DNA from: Chelydra serpentina
Lineage: Eukaryota; Chordata; Testudines; Chelydridae
DNA length: 64,000 nt
Reading direction: 5' to 3'
Assembly: GCA_037349315.1 (NCBI GenBank)
Contig: JBAIAC010000004.1
Coordinates: 42,287,001-42,351,000 of the forward strand
The notes below the pieces were generated by a model. The model searched no databases and was not told the DNA's origin. It saw only the letters and a list, made by a program, of their open reading frames with translations. Of the stretch, positions 1-11,375 are shown piece after piece (within the stretch, counting starts at the first letter, position 1; the number at the start of each line of letters is the position of its first letter). The position numbers were made by a program, and so were the translations under genes.

Positions 1-712
1 TTCCTGCAAGTAGCGTTCTGAGAGCCTAGTGCCAAAAATCAACAAGCTCTTCACTCTACTGTTTTCTCTATCCATGACTGATCTGCTTTGATTGACAAAT
101 CTTCATTTTCTCTCTTCCAGAAAAGCATCCCTTTTGAAATGTACTTCAAAATGCACCTTTTCAGGGATCGTAGGGTCATTACGTGGATAGATGCAATACT
201 GGATAACAAGACTAATTTGTGGTTTACATTTTTGTGAGGGAGACTTAAGAAATGGCTGAATTCATAGAAGCTTGTTATGGTCTGTAGTTAATGTGTGCAA
301 ACCTTTCCTTCCCCTTTGATTTTCCCAGCAGGGAGACAAAGAAGGAAAAGATATCCGGGGATTGTTAGATGGTATAATGCCTTCAGAAATCAACATGTGT
401 AATCCCTTATAATGATGCATGCATTTCCCTTTCTAAATTGGTATTGCTTGTCATTAAGAATCCACCTTCATGCAGATAAGGTGACACTCTTCCTATTCCA
501 CAGACCAGCTGTTCAAATCTACATTTCATTAGCACTCATGCCCACTTGAAGCTGGCATATTACTGTGTGATAGCCAACTCGTAACACAATATAGCTGGTT
601 AGTGATAATCTGGAAGCACAGCTATATTTTTAATGGCAGATTTTTGGAGCAATGGTAGGGCAATGATACAACAGTGGCATAGATTTTTGTATATTACTGG
701 TACAAATCTAAA
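1..712. other. Anonymous AT-rich DNA, no gene seen
   Basis: No open frame resembling a protein family, no RNA gene and no repeat family that I recognise. It is probably intergenic or intronic single-copy DNA or very old decayed repeats. Confidence 0.4.
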
Positions 713-791
713 GACCTGATTCTGCTAGCCCTTTCTTATGCATGCAGGTAGTTCTGATAACAATGGGAGTACTCATGCAGGATCAGATTCT
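713..791. repeat. Short palindromic interspersed element
   Basis: The left arm (GACCTGATTCTGC) and right arm (GCAGGATCAGATTC) are imperfect inverted complements, with a CAATGGGAGTACTCATG-like centre. This layout recurs elsewhere in the window (12968-13058, 17441-17539, 42614-42696, 42786-42855). It fits an old, tiny palindromic MITE of amniote genomes. The family name is unknown to me. Confidence 0.45.
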
Positions 792-1536
792 TAAATATAG
801 TGGTAGCACCATGAAAATAGAAAGGACAAATGCTCAAAACCCCAAACAATATTACAGTTCCAAAGTCTGATTGAAATAAAATCCCTTTTGACTTCATCTA
901 TGCTCAGTGGTAATACCGTGGTATCCCAGACTGTTGTTGGCCCTCTGAGGGTGCACAGTGGGGCAGTGGAAGGAGCTTTCCTTCTCCTATGCCCCCATGC
1001 AGGGACTCACCACAGTTGCAGCTCTTATGCAAAGCTTGCTCAGGACTAATCTCTGTATGCAATAACCACTCCAAAGGGGCAGAGAGTGATCAGGGGTGAT
1101 GGACCCACTCCCCGTAACACCAGACAGAAAAGCTGGCCAGTCATGGAAGAAGCCCTCTCAGGGTTGTACTTACTGGCATAGTCTGGGTCTATTAAAAATG
1201 TACATTTCTCCAAAGATGACAGGAATTGTTGCATTTGTAAGAGGATCTGCCTGCTTTCTGGTTTTGTATTTTTAAGTTGTGCTTGTAGGTAAAACAAACG
1301 TATCTTTCAATTTTTGTTCCTACAACTCAGCCAAATATTTAAAGAGCCAATCCAAATGTCTAAGGAGAAAATTGTGAAATTAAATTGTAACAGGAATGGA
1401 TTAAAAGTTAGACCTTGGGTGACAGAGATGGGCTGAGATGCTACAAATCATGTACTGAACAGAGACACTGGATTTATGGCTTATTACAACAATCTGTAAC
1501 CCTCTAACACCCTCTTTGTCATAGGATTGCAGAGAT
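792..1536. other. Anonymous DNA, no gene seen
   Basis: A short reverse-strand open frame at 1046-1297 has no recognisable domain and no supporting context. No interspersed repeat is recognised. Confidence 0.35.
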
Positions 1537-1725
1537 GTTAACAGGCCACTCTACCTTGAATGGTCCCTTACAATATGTGCTAACTACCTATACTAAATAA
1601 TCTGTTCCACCTTGCATTTTGCTGAGGCTGGGAGTACCTTTCCCAGACCGGAAGAACAGCTCTGTGTGGCTCAAAAAGATATTACCTTCCCGACCTTCTC
1701 TCTCTAATATCCTGGGACACAATTA
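1537..1725 (+). mobile_element. Penelope-like element 3' end fragment
   Basis: The stretch containing CCCAGACCGGAAGAACAGCT, AAAAGATATTACCTTCC and CTCTCTAATATCCTGGGAC matches, with divergence, the conserved terminal segment also present as a fold-back at 62135-62338 and as an antisense scrap at 21127-21176. I assign this family to Penelope-like retroelements by analogy with the GIY-YIG-bearing copy at 57236-58452 and the 11 bp target duplication of the 62 kb copy. No coding sequence remains. Confidence 0.5.
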
Positions 1726-1741
1726 CACGGCATACAGTAAT

Positions 1742-1951
1742 TGTAAATGGAGAATCAGCACTAAGTAGTTATGTGTCTAGGGGGTACTGCAGGGATCAGT
1801 TCTTGGCCCCATGCTATTTAACATGTTCATCAGTGATCCGGAAGGAAAAAAAAAAACATTGATAAACTTTGCAGATGACACAAATATTGGGCAAGTAGTA
1901 AATAATGAAGAGGACAGGACAGGGATACAGAGTGATCTGGATTGCTTAGGG
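1742..1951 (+). pseudogene. CR1 LINE reverse transcriptase fragment, first part
   Basis: The forward translation shows a CR1-type RT palm: GTAGISSWPHAI-like residues, then LFNMFISDPEG and FADDT followed by NNEEDRTGIQSDLD. FADD is the catalytic box of CR1 ORF2. The frame breaks at 1951 where an LTR-like insertion begins, and homologous CR1 sequence resumes at 3238. About 15 residues expected between the two parts are missing, so the junction is imprecise. The copy is old and non-coding. Confidence 0.75.
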
Positions 1952-3237
1952 TGGGAGATGGGTTCCCTGTTGGGGTGCCATCTGGAACTGGGATACCACT
2001 GAGGCCTCCCCCTCCCCCGCGACCCACCAGCCGGGGCTCTCTCTTACTGCTGTGACAAGCTGCTAAGGCCTCCAGACTTCAGCCTAAACTTTCACCAGCA
2101 TATACACAGGTAGGGAAACACCCAGCTACAGTTACATGCAGGCTCTTTGACCAGCACCTGCATGGGAAGGCTTCAGCTAGAGCACCTCCCAGCTCCTCAG
2201 GCAAGCACCCCCTCTGGAGTATAAACCTAAAATGATACCACCTTGCTCTGTACAGGAAACTGTACAGCGTAAGCTCATAAAATTCGCCCCGTCCCTCAAT
2301 GTGGAGAGGAATATGCAACAGCCTTCTGCCCCCTGAATTATAATTTCCATGCACTTTTTTAGATAAAGCAAAAACAAATTAACTACAAAAGATAGGTTTT
2401 AAGTGATTATAAGGGATAGCAAACAGATCAAAGCAGATTACCTAGCAAATAAACACAAAATGCAAACTAAGCTTAATATATTAAATAGATTAGATACGAA
2501 TAGCAGATTCTCACCCTAAGAGATGATACAAGCAGGCTGCAGATTCTTAAGGGGCAAGCTGCACTTGCTTACAGCTTGGAATCCCCAGGTGTTCCATTCA
2601 CAGGCTAAAAATCCCTTTAGCCTGGGTCCAGCACTTCCCCCAGTTCAGTCTTTGTTCCTGAGGTGTTTCCAGGAGTCCTCTTGGATGGGGAGTCAGTGAA
2701 GAACCCCTGGTGATGTCACTTCTCACCTTATATAGCTTTTGCATAAGGCAGGAACCCTTTGTTTCAAAGCTTAGTTCCCAGACCAGTCTGTGGAAAAACA
2801 CTGACATTCCAAGATAGAATCTAGAGACATGTGGTCTCATCATATGTCTTTGTAGAGTTCTAGCAGCCATTACTCAGAGGCTGTCTGTAGTGTGGAAGGC
2901 TCCCCAGGTGGGGGATAAGCTTGTCCTAAAGCCTCTTGTTTTCATAATGGGCCATTGCACTGAATAGGCCCTTCCCCAATCACTATCTAGAATGAAAACA
3001 ACTTGTCTAGTGGGCATTACACAGGTGTAACTTCACTGGAAATAAAGATACATCATCAATATTCACAACTTCAGATACAAAAATGATACATGCATACAAA
3101 AATGATAATCATATTAATCAAATCATAAGTTATGTGAGATGTCATTGGAAAGGTTATCTTGCATAAAATACATCATAATTATGTCATAATCATATCATAA
3201 TAATATCACTATGAAGAATATGGAGTGCAGTGTCACA
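1952..3237 (-). mobile_element. Solo LTR-like insertion splitting a CR1 copy
   Basis: This 1.3 kb block separates two parts of one CR1 frame. Read on the reverse strand it starts TGTGACACTGCAC at 3237 and ends CCATCTCCCA at 1952, so it has TG...CA ends typical of LTRs. A TATATAAG motif lies on the reverse strand near 2733-2742, about 500 bp into the element, as expected for a U3 promoter. No internal gag, pol or env sequence is present, so it would be a solo LTR, possibly of endogenous-retrovirus type. I find no clear target duplication, so the ends are approximate. Confidence 0.5.
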
Positions 3238-3436
3238 GTATACATTTAGCTGTATTAATATAGGAACAACGAATGTAAGCCACACTTACACAATGGGGAA
3301 TTCTACCCTGGGAAGCAGTGACTCTGAAAAAGACTTGGAGCTCATGGTGGATAATCAACTGAACACGAGCTGCCAGTGCAACACTACCGCCAAAAGCACT
3401 AACGTGATCTTTGGATGATAAACAAGGGAATATCAA
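3238..3436 (+). pseudogene. CR1 LINE fragment, second part
   Basis: Translation gives SHTYTMGNSTLGSSDSEKDL followed by a VDNQLN, CQCNTTAKST, NVIFG series. This aligns with the CR1 region after the RT box (compare HTYRMGGDCLG...ERDLGVIVDHKLN in the better copy at 52099-53070). It continues the fragment at 1742-1951 after the LTR-like insertion. Confidence 0.75.
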
Positions 3437-3444
3437 GTAGGAGT

Positions 3445-3832
3445 AGGGCCTGGTCTATACACTGTTAGGTCGACATAAGCTGCTTTAGCCAATCTAGCTG
3501 TAGAAGCATTTTCACTTAAATTTGGCTGCCGCCAACGTAAGTGCTTTCTTGTGCCGATTTAGTAACACCATCTCCCTGAGCAGTGTTGAGTCACAGACAA
3601 TGTAATTAGGTCAATTCAGTGTCAGTGTAGACACTGCATTGCTTATCTCAACTGCTACTGGGCTCCAGGAGCTGGCCTACACTGACAATACAATACAAGT
3701 GCTCCTGGTGAGGTCACGCACTACTGACACAAGGAGCCAAGTGTGCATACACACAAACGATTTAATAACTGTGGTGGCTGTATGCCGATGTAAGTTAGGT
3801 TAACATAATTTTGTAGTGTTGACATTGGCTAG
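3445..3832. mobile_element. Non-autonomous DNA transposon (MITE)
   Basis: The left end AGGGCCTGGTCTATACACT and right end AGTGTTGACATTGGCT are diverged inverted repeats of a GTCTACACT type terminus. The interior carries TTAGGTCGACATAAG, GTGTCAGTGTAGACACTG and GGCTGTATGCCGATGTAAGT, typical of an abundant turtle and crocodilian short transposon. It has no transposase. It lies inside the CR1 copy that flanks it on both sides, so it is younger than that CR1. The superfamily is not certain. Confidence 0.65.
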
Positions 3833-3837
3833 AGAGG

Positions 3838-4391
3838 GCAAATTGCACCAGTGCCAAATACAGCGGCAATAGCTACTGGAATGCTGTGTCCAGCTCTGGT
3901 GTCCACAATTCCAGAAGGATGCTGATAAATTGGAGAAGGTTCAAAGAAGAGTCACAAGAATGATTAAAGGATTAAACATGCTTTATAGTGATAGACTCAA
4001 AGAGCTCAATCAATTCAGTTTTGCAAAAAAGAAAATTAAGGGGTAAACTTGATTACAAGCACTTAAACGGGGGTTATGTGATAATGGGCTCTTCAATCTA
4101 GCAGAAAAGCGTATAACAAGTTCCAGATTCTGGAAGTTGAAACTAGACACATTCAGACTGGAAATAAGGCACCCATTAAACAGTGAACATAATAATTGGA
4201 ACAACTTACCAAGAGCTGTGGTGGAATATTTATTGCTGGCCATTTTAAAATCAAGATTGGATGTTTTTCTAAAAGATATGCTCTAGTTCAAATAGAAATG
4301 AATTCTGGAAAGTTCTATGGCCTGTATTATGCAGGACATCCGACTAGAGAATCATGGTGGTTCCTTCTAGTCTTAGTTTTATATGTCCTTG
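3838..4391 (+). pseudogene. CR1 LINE 3' part with 3' UTR
   Basis: The sequence runs from a YWNAVSSSG segment in one frame and a DKLEKVQRRVTRMIKGLN-like segment in another, through a WNNLPRAVVE segment and KSRLDVF, into the CR1 3' UTR (TTCTATGGCCTGTATTATGC). Frames are broken by several stops and shifts. It ends next to a second LTR-like block at 4392. With 1742-1951 and 3238-3436 it forms one old CR1 copy carrying two later insertions. Confidence 0.75.
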
Positions 4392-5328
4392 TGTAATGGG
4401 GTGACCCAACCTGGGACAGGTGCCCTCCTGCAGCAAGCTATGTTACAAGAGGTATGGCTACCTCAGTTCCTCTCCTTCAGAGTCACCAGTAAGTCCATGT
4501 CAGGCTGTCTTGCCTCAATAGTGCCCCTACTTGGGACTGGTATATTACAAAAACGTAGTGCATAAAAAAAGTCCCCAAAAAGTCCATTTATCACCCAGTA
4601 CAGGTAGTCCTTAAAATCTCATGATATCTAGTCCCTCAATGCCCCATATACACACTGTGGCATTTTCTGCCACATCTGGGCTCTTCTTCTCACCTCATTG
4701 AGCCTTTTACCAGGACACCAACCCTAGCCCTTCCAGCAGGACTGCAATCCAACTCTTTCCAGGAGGAGCTGCCAGTCTGTCTCTGCTGGGAGTTTATTTT
4801 CATGAGGGGAGGATCCCTCACTCCCCCTGGCTCTCAGCCCTCTCGCTCCAGCTCTTCAGTATGGAGACTGTAGGAAACCCCCTCTGCTGCTCCTGTCTTT
4901 AGTCTCCTCCAGCTCTCGCCTTTGGCTCTCCATCTTAGAAGGCAGCAGCAGGCAACTCCCTCTATTGCTCTCTGGCCTTCAGACCTCTCCAACCCTGGCT
5001 CTCGGACAGCAAACCCCTCTTGCTGCTCTCCTGCTTTCAATCTTCCTCCATGAACCAGCTACAGCTTCCTTCAGGGACCTCCTCCAGTCTCTGGCAGTTC
5101 TCACCTTCTGATTTCCTGACTCTCTTGCTCCTGGGCACTCTCATCTGCCCTCTCCCGACTGAATCAGGCAGCTCACAGTTGCCTCTTTTCCTGAGTGACT
5201 CTCACTGTCTGTCCTCTGGCATCCCCCCCATTTATATGGCCAACGTGCCCTCTTTTAGAACAAATTGGGAGGCAGCTGACAAGTCGAAGGTGCATTGGAC
5301 CTTGCTTTCTCTTAAAGGGTCAGCGACA
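4392..5328 (-). mobile_element. Second antisense solo LTR-like element
   Basis: On the reverse strand it begins TGTCGCTGACCCTTTAAGAG at 5328 and ends ...CCATTACA at 4392, giving TG...CA ends. A reverse-strand CATATAAATGG motif at about 5230-5240 lies about 90 bp from its start, a plausible TATA box. The C- and T-rich interior has no coding domain. No convincing target duplication was found. It adjoins the CR1 3' end and a hAT-like element. Confidence 0.45.
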
Positions 5329-5336
5329 CCTATATT

Positions 5337-5520
5337 GGTGGTTCTCAACCTTTTCCATACCACGACCTCACGTTAGAACAAAACTAAGTTTCCAGACCCA
5401 TGCACTATACTTTTGGGATCATTCTTCTCAAACCATAAAAAAGTGGAGGGTGCTCACAACACTACTGGACCGGTTTCAATCCCTTCCACAGATTGTGTCC
5501 TCTCGGGTTGAGAGCCATGG
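5337..5520. mobile_element. hAT-like MITE, GGTTCTCAA termini
   Basis: The left end GTGGTTCTCAACC and right end GGTTGAGAGCCATG are inverted repeats of the common reptile type. Flanking 8-mers CCTATATT (5329-5336) and CCTAGATG (5521-5528) match at six of eight positions, compatible with a decayed 8 bp hAT duplication. It carries no coding sequence. Confidence 0.6.
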
Positions 5521-5983
5521 CCTAGATGATAAGATGGAAAATACGCTGGTGCCTGATCTACACTAGCACTTCTACTGTTGAAGGTTGGGTGGAGCTGCCC
5601 AGGTGCCAGACCAACAACAGAAAATTTCCTTAAAATCCTCCATGCAGGCACAGCCAGAGGGATGAGAGAACAATCGAGCAATTTCAAGAACATACATTTT
5701 TGCACAATTATATTCTTCATTTATATTTTCTACCTAAAAAGGCCAATTCACTGCCTGTAGCCTTGAGGAAATGATCATGAATGTCAAGGAACAAAGCTGC
5801 TGGTTAGACAACAGGACTAAGAGGAGCAAGAGCAGACTAGCTAAATCTTACTCAGTTCAACAGCTCCTTTCCAGGTAGGAGTGTGCAGGTGTGTGCATAT
5901 GATTGTGTTCATTCCATAATGACAGTAGAAATCCCTAGATACCATCATGTGCTATGGTAGATCTGATAATAAGAATGAGTTAT
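5521..5983. other. Anonymous DNA, no gene seen
   Basis: No family-level similarity or long open frame is apparent in this stretch. Confidence 0.35.
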
Positions 5984-7110
5984 TGTCACAGTTACTGCAT
6001 CTCTGACCTCTTCTGGTCCTCTTGGCCTTGAGCCATCACCTGTCTCAGGGTAGAATCATGTGATTCTCCCACTCTCAGACTGGGTCCCGGAGTGCAGTCT
6101 CCAGAGATCAACCGCAATTACCTCAGCAAGTCTGACTTATGCTCAGTAGCTGTAGCTGTCTTTGGGAGCAATGGCAGTGGTAATTAATAACCAGATGGAC
6201 TTCTTAAAGCTCAGTATTATATATTTAGAACAAAAGTGTTCTAGAGAAAACAGATCTTAAAACAATAAACCAGTCTATACACTTGCCTGCCTTTCCCTAA
6301 GGCTTACCATTCCCTGCATTGAGAATGGCCAACTCCTTCAGACTCCTTCCGCAAAGTCTCTCTCTGGGCTTGTCTATATAACAGCGCTGCAGCTGCACCG
6401 GTATAACACTTAGTGAAGATGCTACTTACATTGAACTTCTCCCGTTGGCCTAGGTACTCCACCTCCCTGAGAGGCGGTAGCTATGGCGATGGGAGAAGCA
6501 CCCCCCTTGCTTCCCCATCGACACAGGACTGCCTGGTTAGGTCAGTATAACTGCATTGCTCTGAGGCGACATAGTTATACCAACAAAAGTTGCTAGTGTA
6601 GACCCAGCCTCTGCGTCAGCCTGTCCACTGGACAGCACCTAGCAATTCACCCCCACCTCCTCTCCTGAACTGTTTGTTGTCGTCATTTTGATGTCTGGGC
6701 TCCCGGGCTGTCAAAACAAGGCTTGCATCTTCATAGGAGACAGGATCTTCCCCTGTTGTCTTTCAAGGGTTTGCTGAGATGTTCTTATCTGGGAAGCCTT
6801 CTTGTTTGTTTTTCCCCCACAGCCCGATGTTAAGTTACATCAGTACACTCATAAAAGAAAGTCTTATAACCCACTGTGCAATAACTTCACCTCACTCACC
6901 ACATCACAATTCATAAAATTATTACATCTGCCACAAACAGAGTACCCAAATGCTGCTGCCTGGCCAGGAGTGCACCCCTCTGGTGCAAAAACAAAATGTA
7001 TAAGCAAGGGGTGATGTGCAGGTGGAAATAGATATCTGGGGGTCAGATCACAGGGCTTACATAATGTACTCCATTCCACCACCTCATGCTGGAATAGACT
7101 GTTCATAACA
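5984..7110 (-). mobile_element. Third antisense LTR-like element, interrupted by a MITE
   Basis: On the reverse strand it begins TGTTATGAACAGTCTATTCC at 7110 and ends CTGTGACA at 5984. A TTATAAGAC motif lies about 240 bp in. It is interrupted by the MITE at 6366-6610, and without that insertion it is about 880 bp. No gag or pol coding is seen, so a solo LTR is the simplest reading. A target duplication is not evident, so classification is provisional. Confidence 0.4.
6366..6610. mobile_element. MITE with GTCTAtAcA-type ends
   Basis: It begins GGGCTTGTCTATATAACAGC and ends CTAGTGTAGACCCAGCCT, an imperfect inverted pair. The interior CAGCGCTGCAGCTGCACCGG and CTCCACCTCCCTGAGAGGCG are shared in part with the copies at 14297-14485 and 12485-12602. 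It has no transposase. It sits inside the LTR-like block and is therefore younger. Confidence 0.65.
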
Positions 7111-7838
7111 TATGGAGGGGAATAATGGTTAAAATGGAACATTTTATTCTGCACTAGTGACATGTTGCTACCATGGCCAACAGGGTGTCACTGCAACCAC
7201 CTCCTTATGACGTCACGTGAGGCATTCTTATCATGAAAATGGAAGGATCTAATCACAAAAGTACATAACAGAACCAGTAAGTCCTCTCCCTTCCCTTGTG
7301 CACACTTTTTCCAGAATAGGAGTGTCCAGCTGGGGAGTTATATGGGTATAATTATGCTGGTCAGTTTCCCCATGTAGACAAGTCCTTCACACAACTCATT
7401 TTAGAGCCTAGCATTTAAACAATTTAGAAAGGTTGATTAGTCAATCCCACCATAAGGATCATCAAGCTTATAAGCACATGGTTGTCAAAAGGACTTTTAA
7501 TTCCTAACACAAGAAATTTTAAGGGTAGAAAAGATCCAAATGTTATTTAGCAAGGATTTCTACATATACGTATTCATTATTTGTATTGCAGTAGTGCCTA
7601 TAGACCCCAGCCACACACACACACACACAAATAGCTGTTACAATTAATTTTAACCAGAAACTCAAGAGAATCTTAAGGGGAAGTCTAACTGCTTTGTATA
7701 AGCAGAGGAAATCCAGCCAGCCCTTCCAAAAGCTTCTGAACAAAGATGTGAGCTGGGCAGATCCTCTTGCTGCTGTGCGACATAGTTATTGTATAGATTT
7801 TTATGCACATCTCAGGAAGCTTGGGGGGGGAAGATGCA
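7111..7838. other. Mostly anonymous DNA with a MITE end and a CA repeat
   Basis: Around 7305-7385 the sequence GGGAGTTATATGGGTATAAT followed by CCCCATGTAGACAAGTCCTT resembles the right end of a GTCTACA-type MITE. A (CA)n tract occupies about 7612-7629. No gene is seen. Confidence 0.4.
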
Positions 7839-8290
7839 CAGGGAAGTCAGAGGTGGGAAGGCAATGGTTAAATGGGATGGTGGGGATGCAATGGTGATAA
7901 TGAGAAGTGTGCCTGAAAGGCAAGGTGGAAAGTGGTGGTAGAACAGGACAGGGACAGCATGGGTGGAAGGGGATGGTATGTGTGCAGGGATGGCAGAGCA
8001 GCGGTGGAAGGGGATGGTATGTGTGCAGGAAGGACTGGGGTGGTGGAATGAAATTCTTGCAAAGAGGGCAAGGTGAAGCCTGGTGAGGGAATAGGTTTAT
8101 GTGCAGGAAAGGCAGGGGTGGAAGTCGGATGAAGAATAGGATTCTGTGAGGTGAAAGGCATACTCATAAGGAGGTGAGTCTAGGTGCCTAGGATATGCCC
8201 AGGTAGAAGGGCTGGAGACTAGGAACAGGTTATGTGCAAGGAAGGCAGGGGTGGAAGAATTATATTGGAATGGGACAGACAGGTTGAGAG
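7839..8290. repeat. Degenerate G-rich minisatellite
   Basis: Purine-rich units such as GGTGGAAGGGGATGGTATGT plus GTGCAGG recur imperfectly. The clearest pair is at 7960-7987 and 8003-8030, with weaker copies near 8095 and 8225. Open frames on the reverse strand here are simply the translation of the repeat. Confidence 0.6.
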
Positions 8291-9016
8291 ATGAAAAACT
8301 GAACTAAAACAGCAAGTTACACAATCTTTCAAGAGGTTTTTGAAATCCTGGATAAATTAAGTGCATCAATTAAAGTAGCCTCAGACAGTTTAACCTGGCA
8401 TAGCCAGCTAGCAATTGTGCAGCAGCTCCCCTGAGGTCTTACTGACCTTGGCAGCATTGCTGGGGCTATATTTTCACATGAATAAACTGTTCTTGAACAA
8501 TTTCTCCAATGTATTAAGCACAAACAAGTTTTTCTTTAGCATCAGGCAATCAAGTCTCCCCATTCCAGTGATTTCCTCCTCTTCTATAATTGTATATTTG
8601 TGTCTGTAGGACCACTGAAAGCAAAAACCAGACTTCCCCTTAATTGCTGCATTCCCCAAGATTCCTCCTGGTGTCTTTAGGGACAGATTCCTTTACTGCT
8701 CATTTTATTTTGTGGAATTCTTCCTCTTCAAGACTCCTAGAGCAACTGGTAGTGTTTATTGATCTTTCCCCACAGCTGTTCTGTTTTTTTACAGGAGGAT
8801 TGAGATTGATTATCCTCAGCCCAACATGTGAAGCTCTGGCTGAGCTTTTGTCTTGCTTCCCTGAAGAGTTTTCACTGGCACCAGTGGAGGTAGCAGCTTC
8901 TCAGGGATCAGTATTTATGGATGCACACATGGCAGAAGTTAGACTTCAGCTCCATCTCCACTGCAAAAATCACTGTTGTGTTTTTTTATGATGAATTCTA
9001 AGATCTCTTTAGAAAA
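8291..9016. other. Anonymous DNA, no gene seen
   Basis: A 115-codon forward frame at 8644-8991 has no recognised domain, no homolog that I know and no splice or promoter context. I treat it as chance. Confidence 0.35.
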
Positions 9017-9024
9017 CTTTAGAC

Positions 9025-9137
9025 CAGTGGTTTTCAACCTTTTTTCATTTGCAGACACCTAAAACATTTCAAATGGAGGTGCGGACTCCTTTGGAAATCT
9101 TAGACACAGTCTGCGGACCCCAGATTGAAAACCACCG
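9025..9137. mobile_element. hAT-like MITE with perfect 8 bp duplication
   Basis: The inverted ends CAGTGGTTTTCAACC and TTGAAAACCACCG bound a 113 bp element. The 8-mer CTTTAGAC occurs directly on both sides (9017-9024 and 9138-9145), the duplication length of hAT transposons. The element is non-coding and must have been moved in trans. Confidence 0.8.
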
Positions 9138-9145
9138 CTTTAGAC

Positions 9146-11367
9146 CAATTTGGTAACAATAATTGGGGTGGGGAGAGAGCAGAGAGCTGTGCAGGCAATA
9201 AAGGGAAGGGCTGGAGGAGCAAACAGGTGGGTAGGATTGGAAAGAGCCAAGGGGAGCCTCTGGGGCTGCACTGAATGAGCTTCTAAAGCAGATGGGCAAT
9301 TCCCAGCAGCAGCTTTTTCATTTTACTCATTTTCTTGATATCTCCCTGTTTGCTGAATTCTACTAGTCAGATCACCCATTAGACTAATTTACCAGATCCC
9401 TTCACAGGTGGTATAACAACAATACTATGTATATACATATTCTCATACCCACAGAGTTATGTACATACACATATAACACACATATGCAAATGACTCTAAA
9501 GCAAAACCACAGATCCGAACACACCTAAACTTTGGGGGTATTGCAAGTCCATATCCGGATTCTATTGCAAATGGCTTTTATTACAGAGAGCTGAGCTCCA
9601 GAGCTGAACTTTGAAATCCAGATTCAAATTTTGCAGCTTGAGCCTGCCTCCATTAATTTATCACCTTTCATCCCAAATTGCTTTACAAACTATAGAAATG
9701 CAGCCACAAATGGGACGGGATGGCAGCAATCAACCGGCATGCAGTCAGCTGCACTATAGCGAGAGATAGAGTATGAATATAACATTAATGAGAGTCAGTA
9801 ACTTATCAAAGGAAGCAGAAAAAAAGGAAAAGGGAAACTAATTATCCCAAATTATTACTGTCTTACCTCTCTGTGGATTCAAAAGAAAGTGAAGCAGAAA
9901 CCTTTAAATAACAACTCCTTTCAAGAAACAAGGTGAAGATCCCAGAGTGTCTATTAAACAGCAAGAAGAAAACCTAAAGGCACTTTAGTGACCCTCCAAA
10001 ACACCGAAAAAAAGCTGTCCTGTTGCTAACACAGTTTACCCTTCCTAAGCCTGGGCGAAGCATAGTCGAACTCCAAGGCTTCTCAAAGAAAGCTTGAAAG
10101 CTCAGTACACTAGAGTGTTTTCTGTAGGAACCTCCACATCAATCAGCAGTTTCGGTGCCTCCCCCTACTCTGTGGTGGGAGGTACAGCTGGAAAAGCATG
10201 TCAGTTTAAGAACAAGAATACGCTTCATAATTTTCCCCTCAGCCTTTCTGGAGACATCTGTCCTTGAGAAAAATACCTAAATCCTGTCATTGGTTGACAC
10301 AGTAACCACACCTAACTTTTTGCTGCTTCAGAAGCCATCTGCAGAAAACAATTCATCATGAGAAAGATTTATCCAGCCTGCAGCACTGTGGTTTTACGTG
10401 GCTTTGCTTTTCAGTAGGAAAGAAAAATAGAAAGTGTTTGTATTTATACACTGGATACTTCACACCTGGTCCAATTATGTCTCATTAGGACAGTTTTACC
10501 AGTTAGGACCTAAAGATCTTTCACATCTCTTAATAGGAAACATATTACAGAGTAAAAGGAAAACTCGTTACTGAAATAAACAGTCCATTTGACAAGCATA
10601 AGCAAAGCAAAACCTTCTGAGTTTGGAATTAGGTTCTTAAAAATGTTCAGTTATTCCCCCCTGACTGGCCCAAGCCAGTTGTTTAAATTTCTCTAAAGAA
10701 ATGTAGTAACATCTCAAAACTTCCCATAGCATTTATAAAATACACAAAAAATATTTGGTGGACTAATGTAGGGCCAAATTCTGGCTTTAAATTACACATA
10801 AATGCACAGAACTAGCCGAAGCCAGAAAACAAACCCATGGGATGACACTGTTGCATCCTGGACTGACTTTCCCAAAATCCATGGAGCTGATGCTCCGTGC
10901 ACTGTTGGAGGATGGGGTGGGCTAGGGAGTATTCTGAGGCAGGGCTGACATGCCTTTTAATGCACCTCCCCATCTGCTGTCCCTGCATACATCTCCCCTT
11001 TGGATCTCATGCCCTTGTCACTGTGGGAGCAGGCTGGCCTCAACATAGGTGCTTTGGAAGAGTTCAGCTGAACTCATTTGGAAGGGGTGGGCAAAATGAG
11101 GAGTGGTGGGATTTGGCTTATTGATTTGAAAAATGTCATTAGCAGCATTTTAATACCAATTTTACTTTAAAAAAAATACATCCCATTTACAAATCTCTCA
11201 AGGGGCCAAATCCTGCATTCCTCACCTAGGCAAAACTCCTTTAGGTAAGGACTGAGTATACTCTGCAAGCCTTGACCCAATATTAAAATAACTGATCTAC
11301 ATAGGGTTTTCATTCTTGGGGTTCTCATTGACATCAGTAGCTGGAATGCTGTTTTAGAAGCAGCTGT
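9146..11367. other. Long anonymous AT-rich stretch
   Basis: I find no recognised gene and no firmly assignable repeat over about 2.2 kb. A small forward frame at 10897-11124 and reverse frames nearby lack family features. It could include distal regulatory DNA, but nothing in the sequence shows this directly. Confidence 0.35.
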
Positions 11368-11375
11368 GACTTGAT

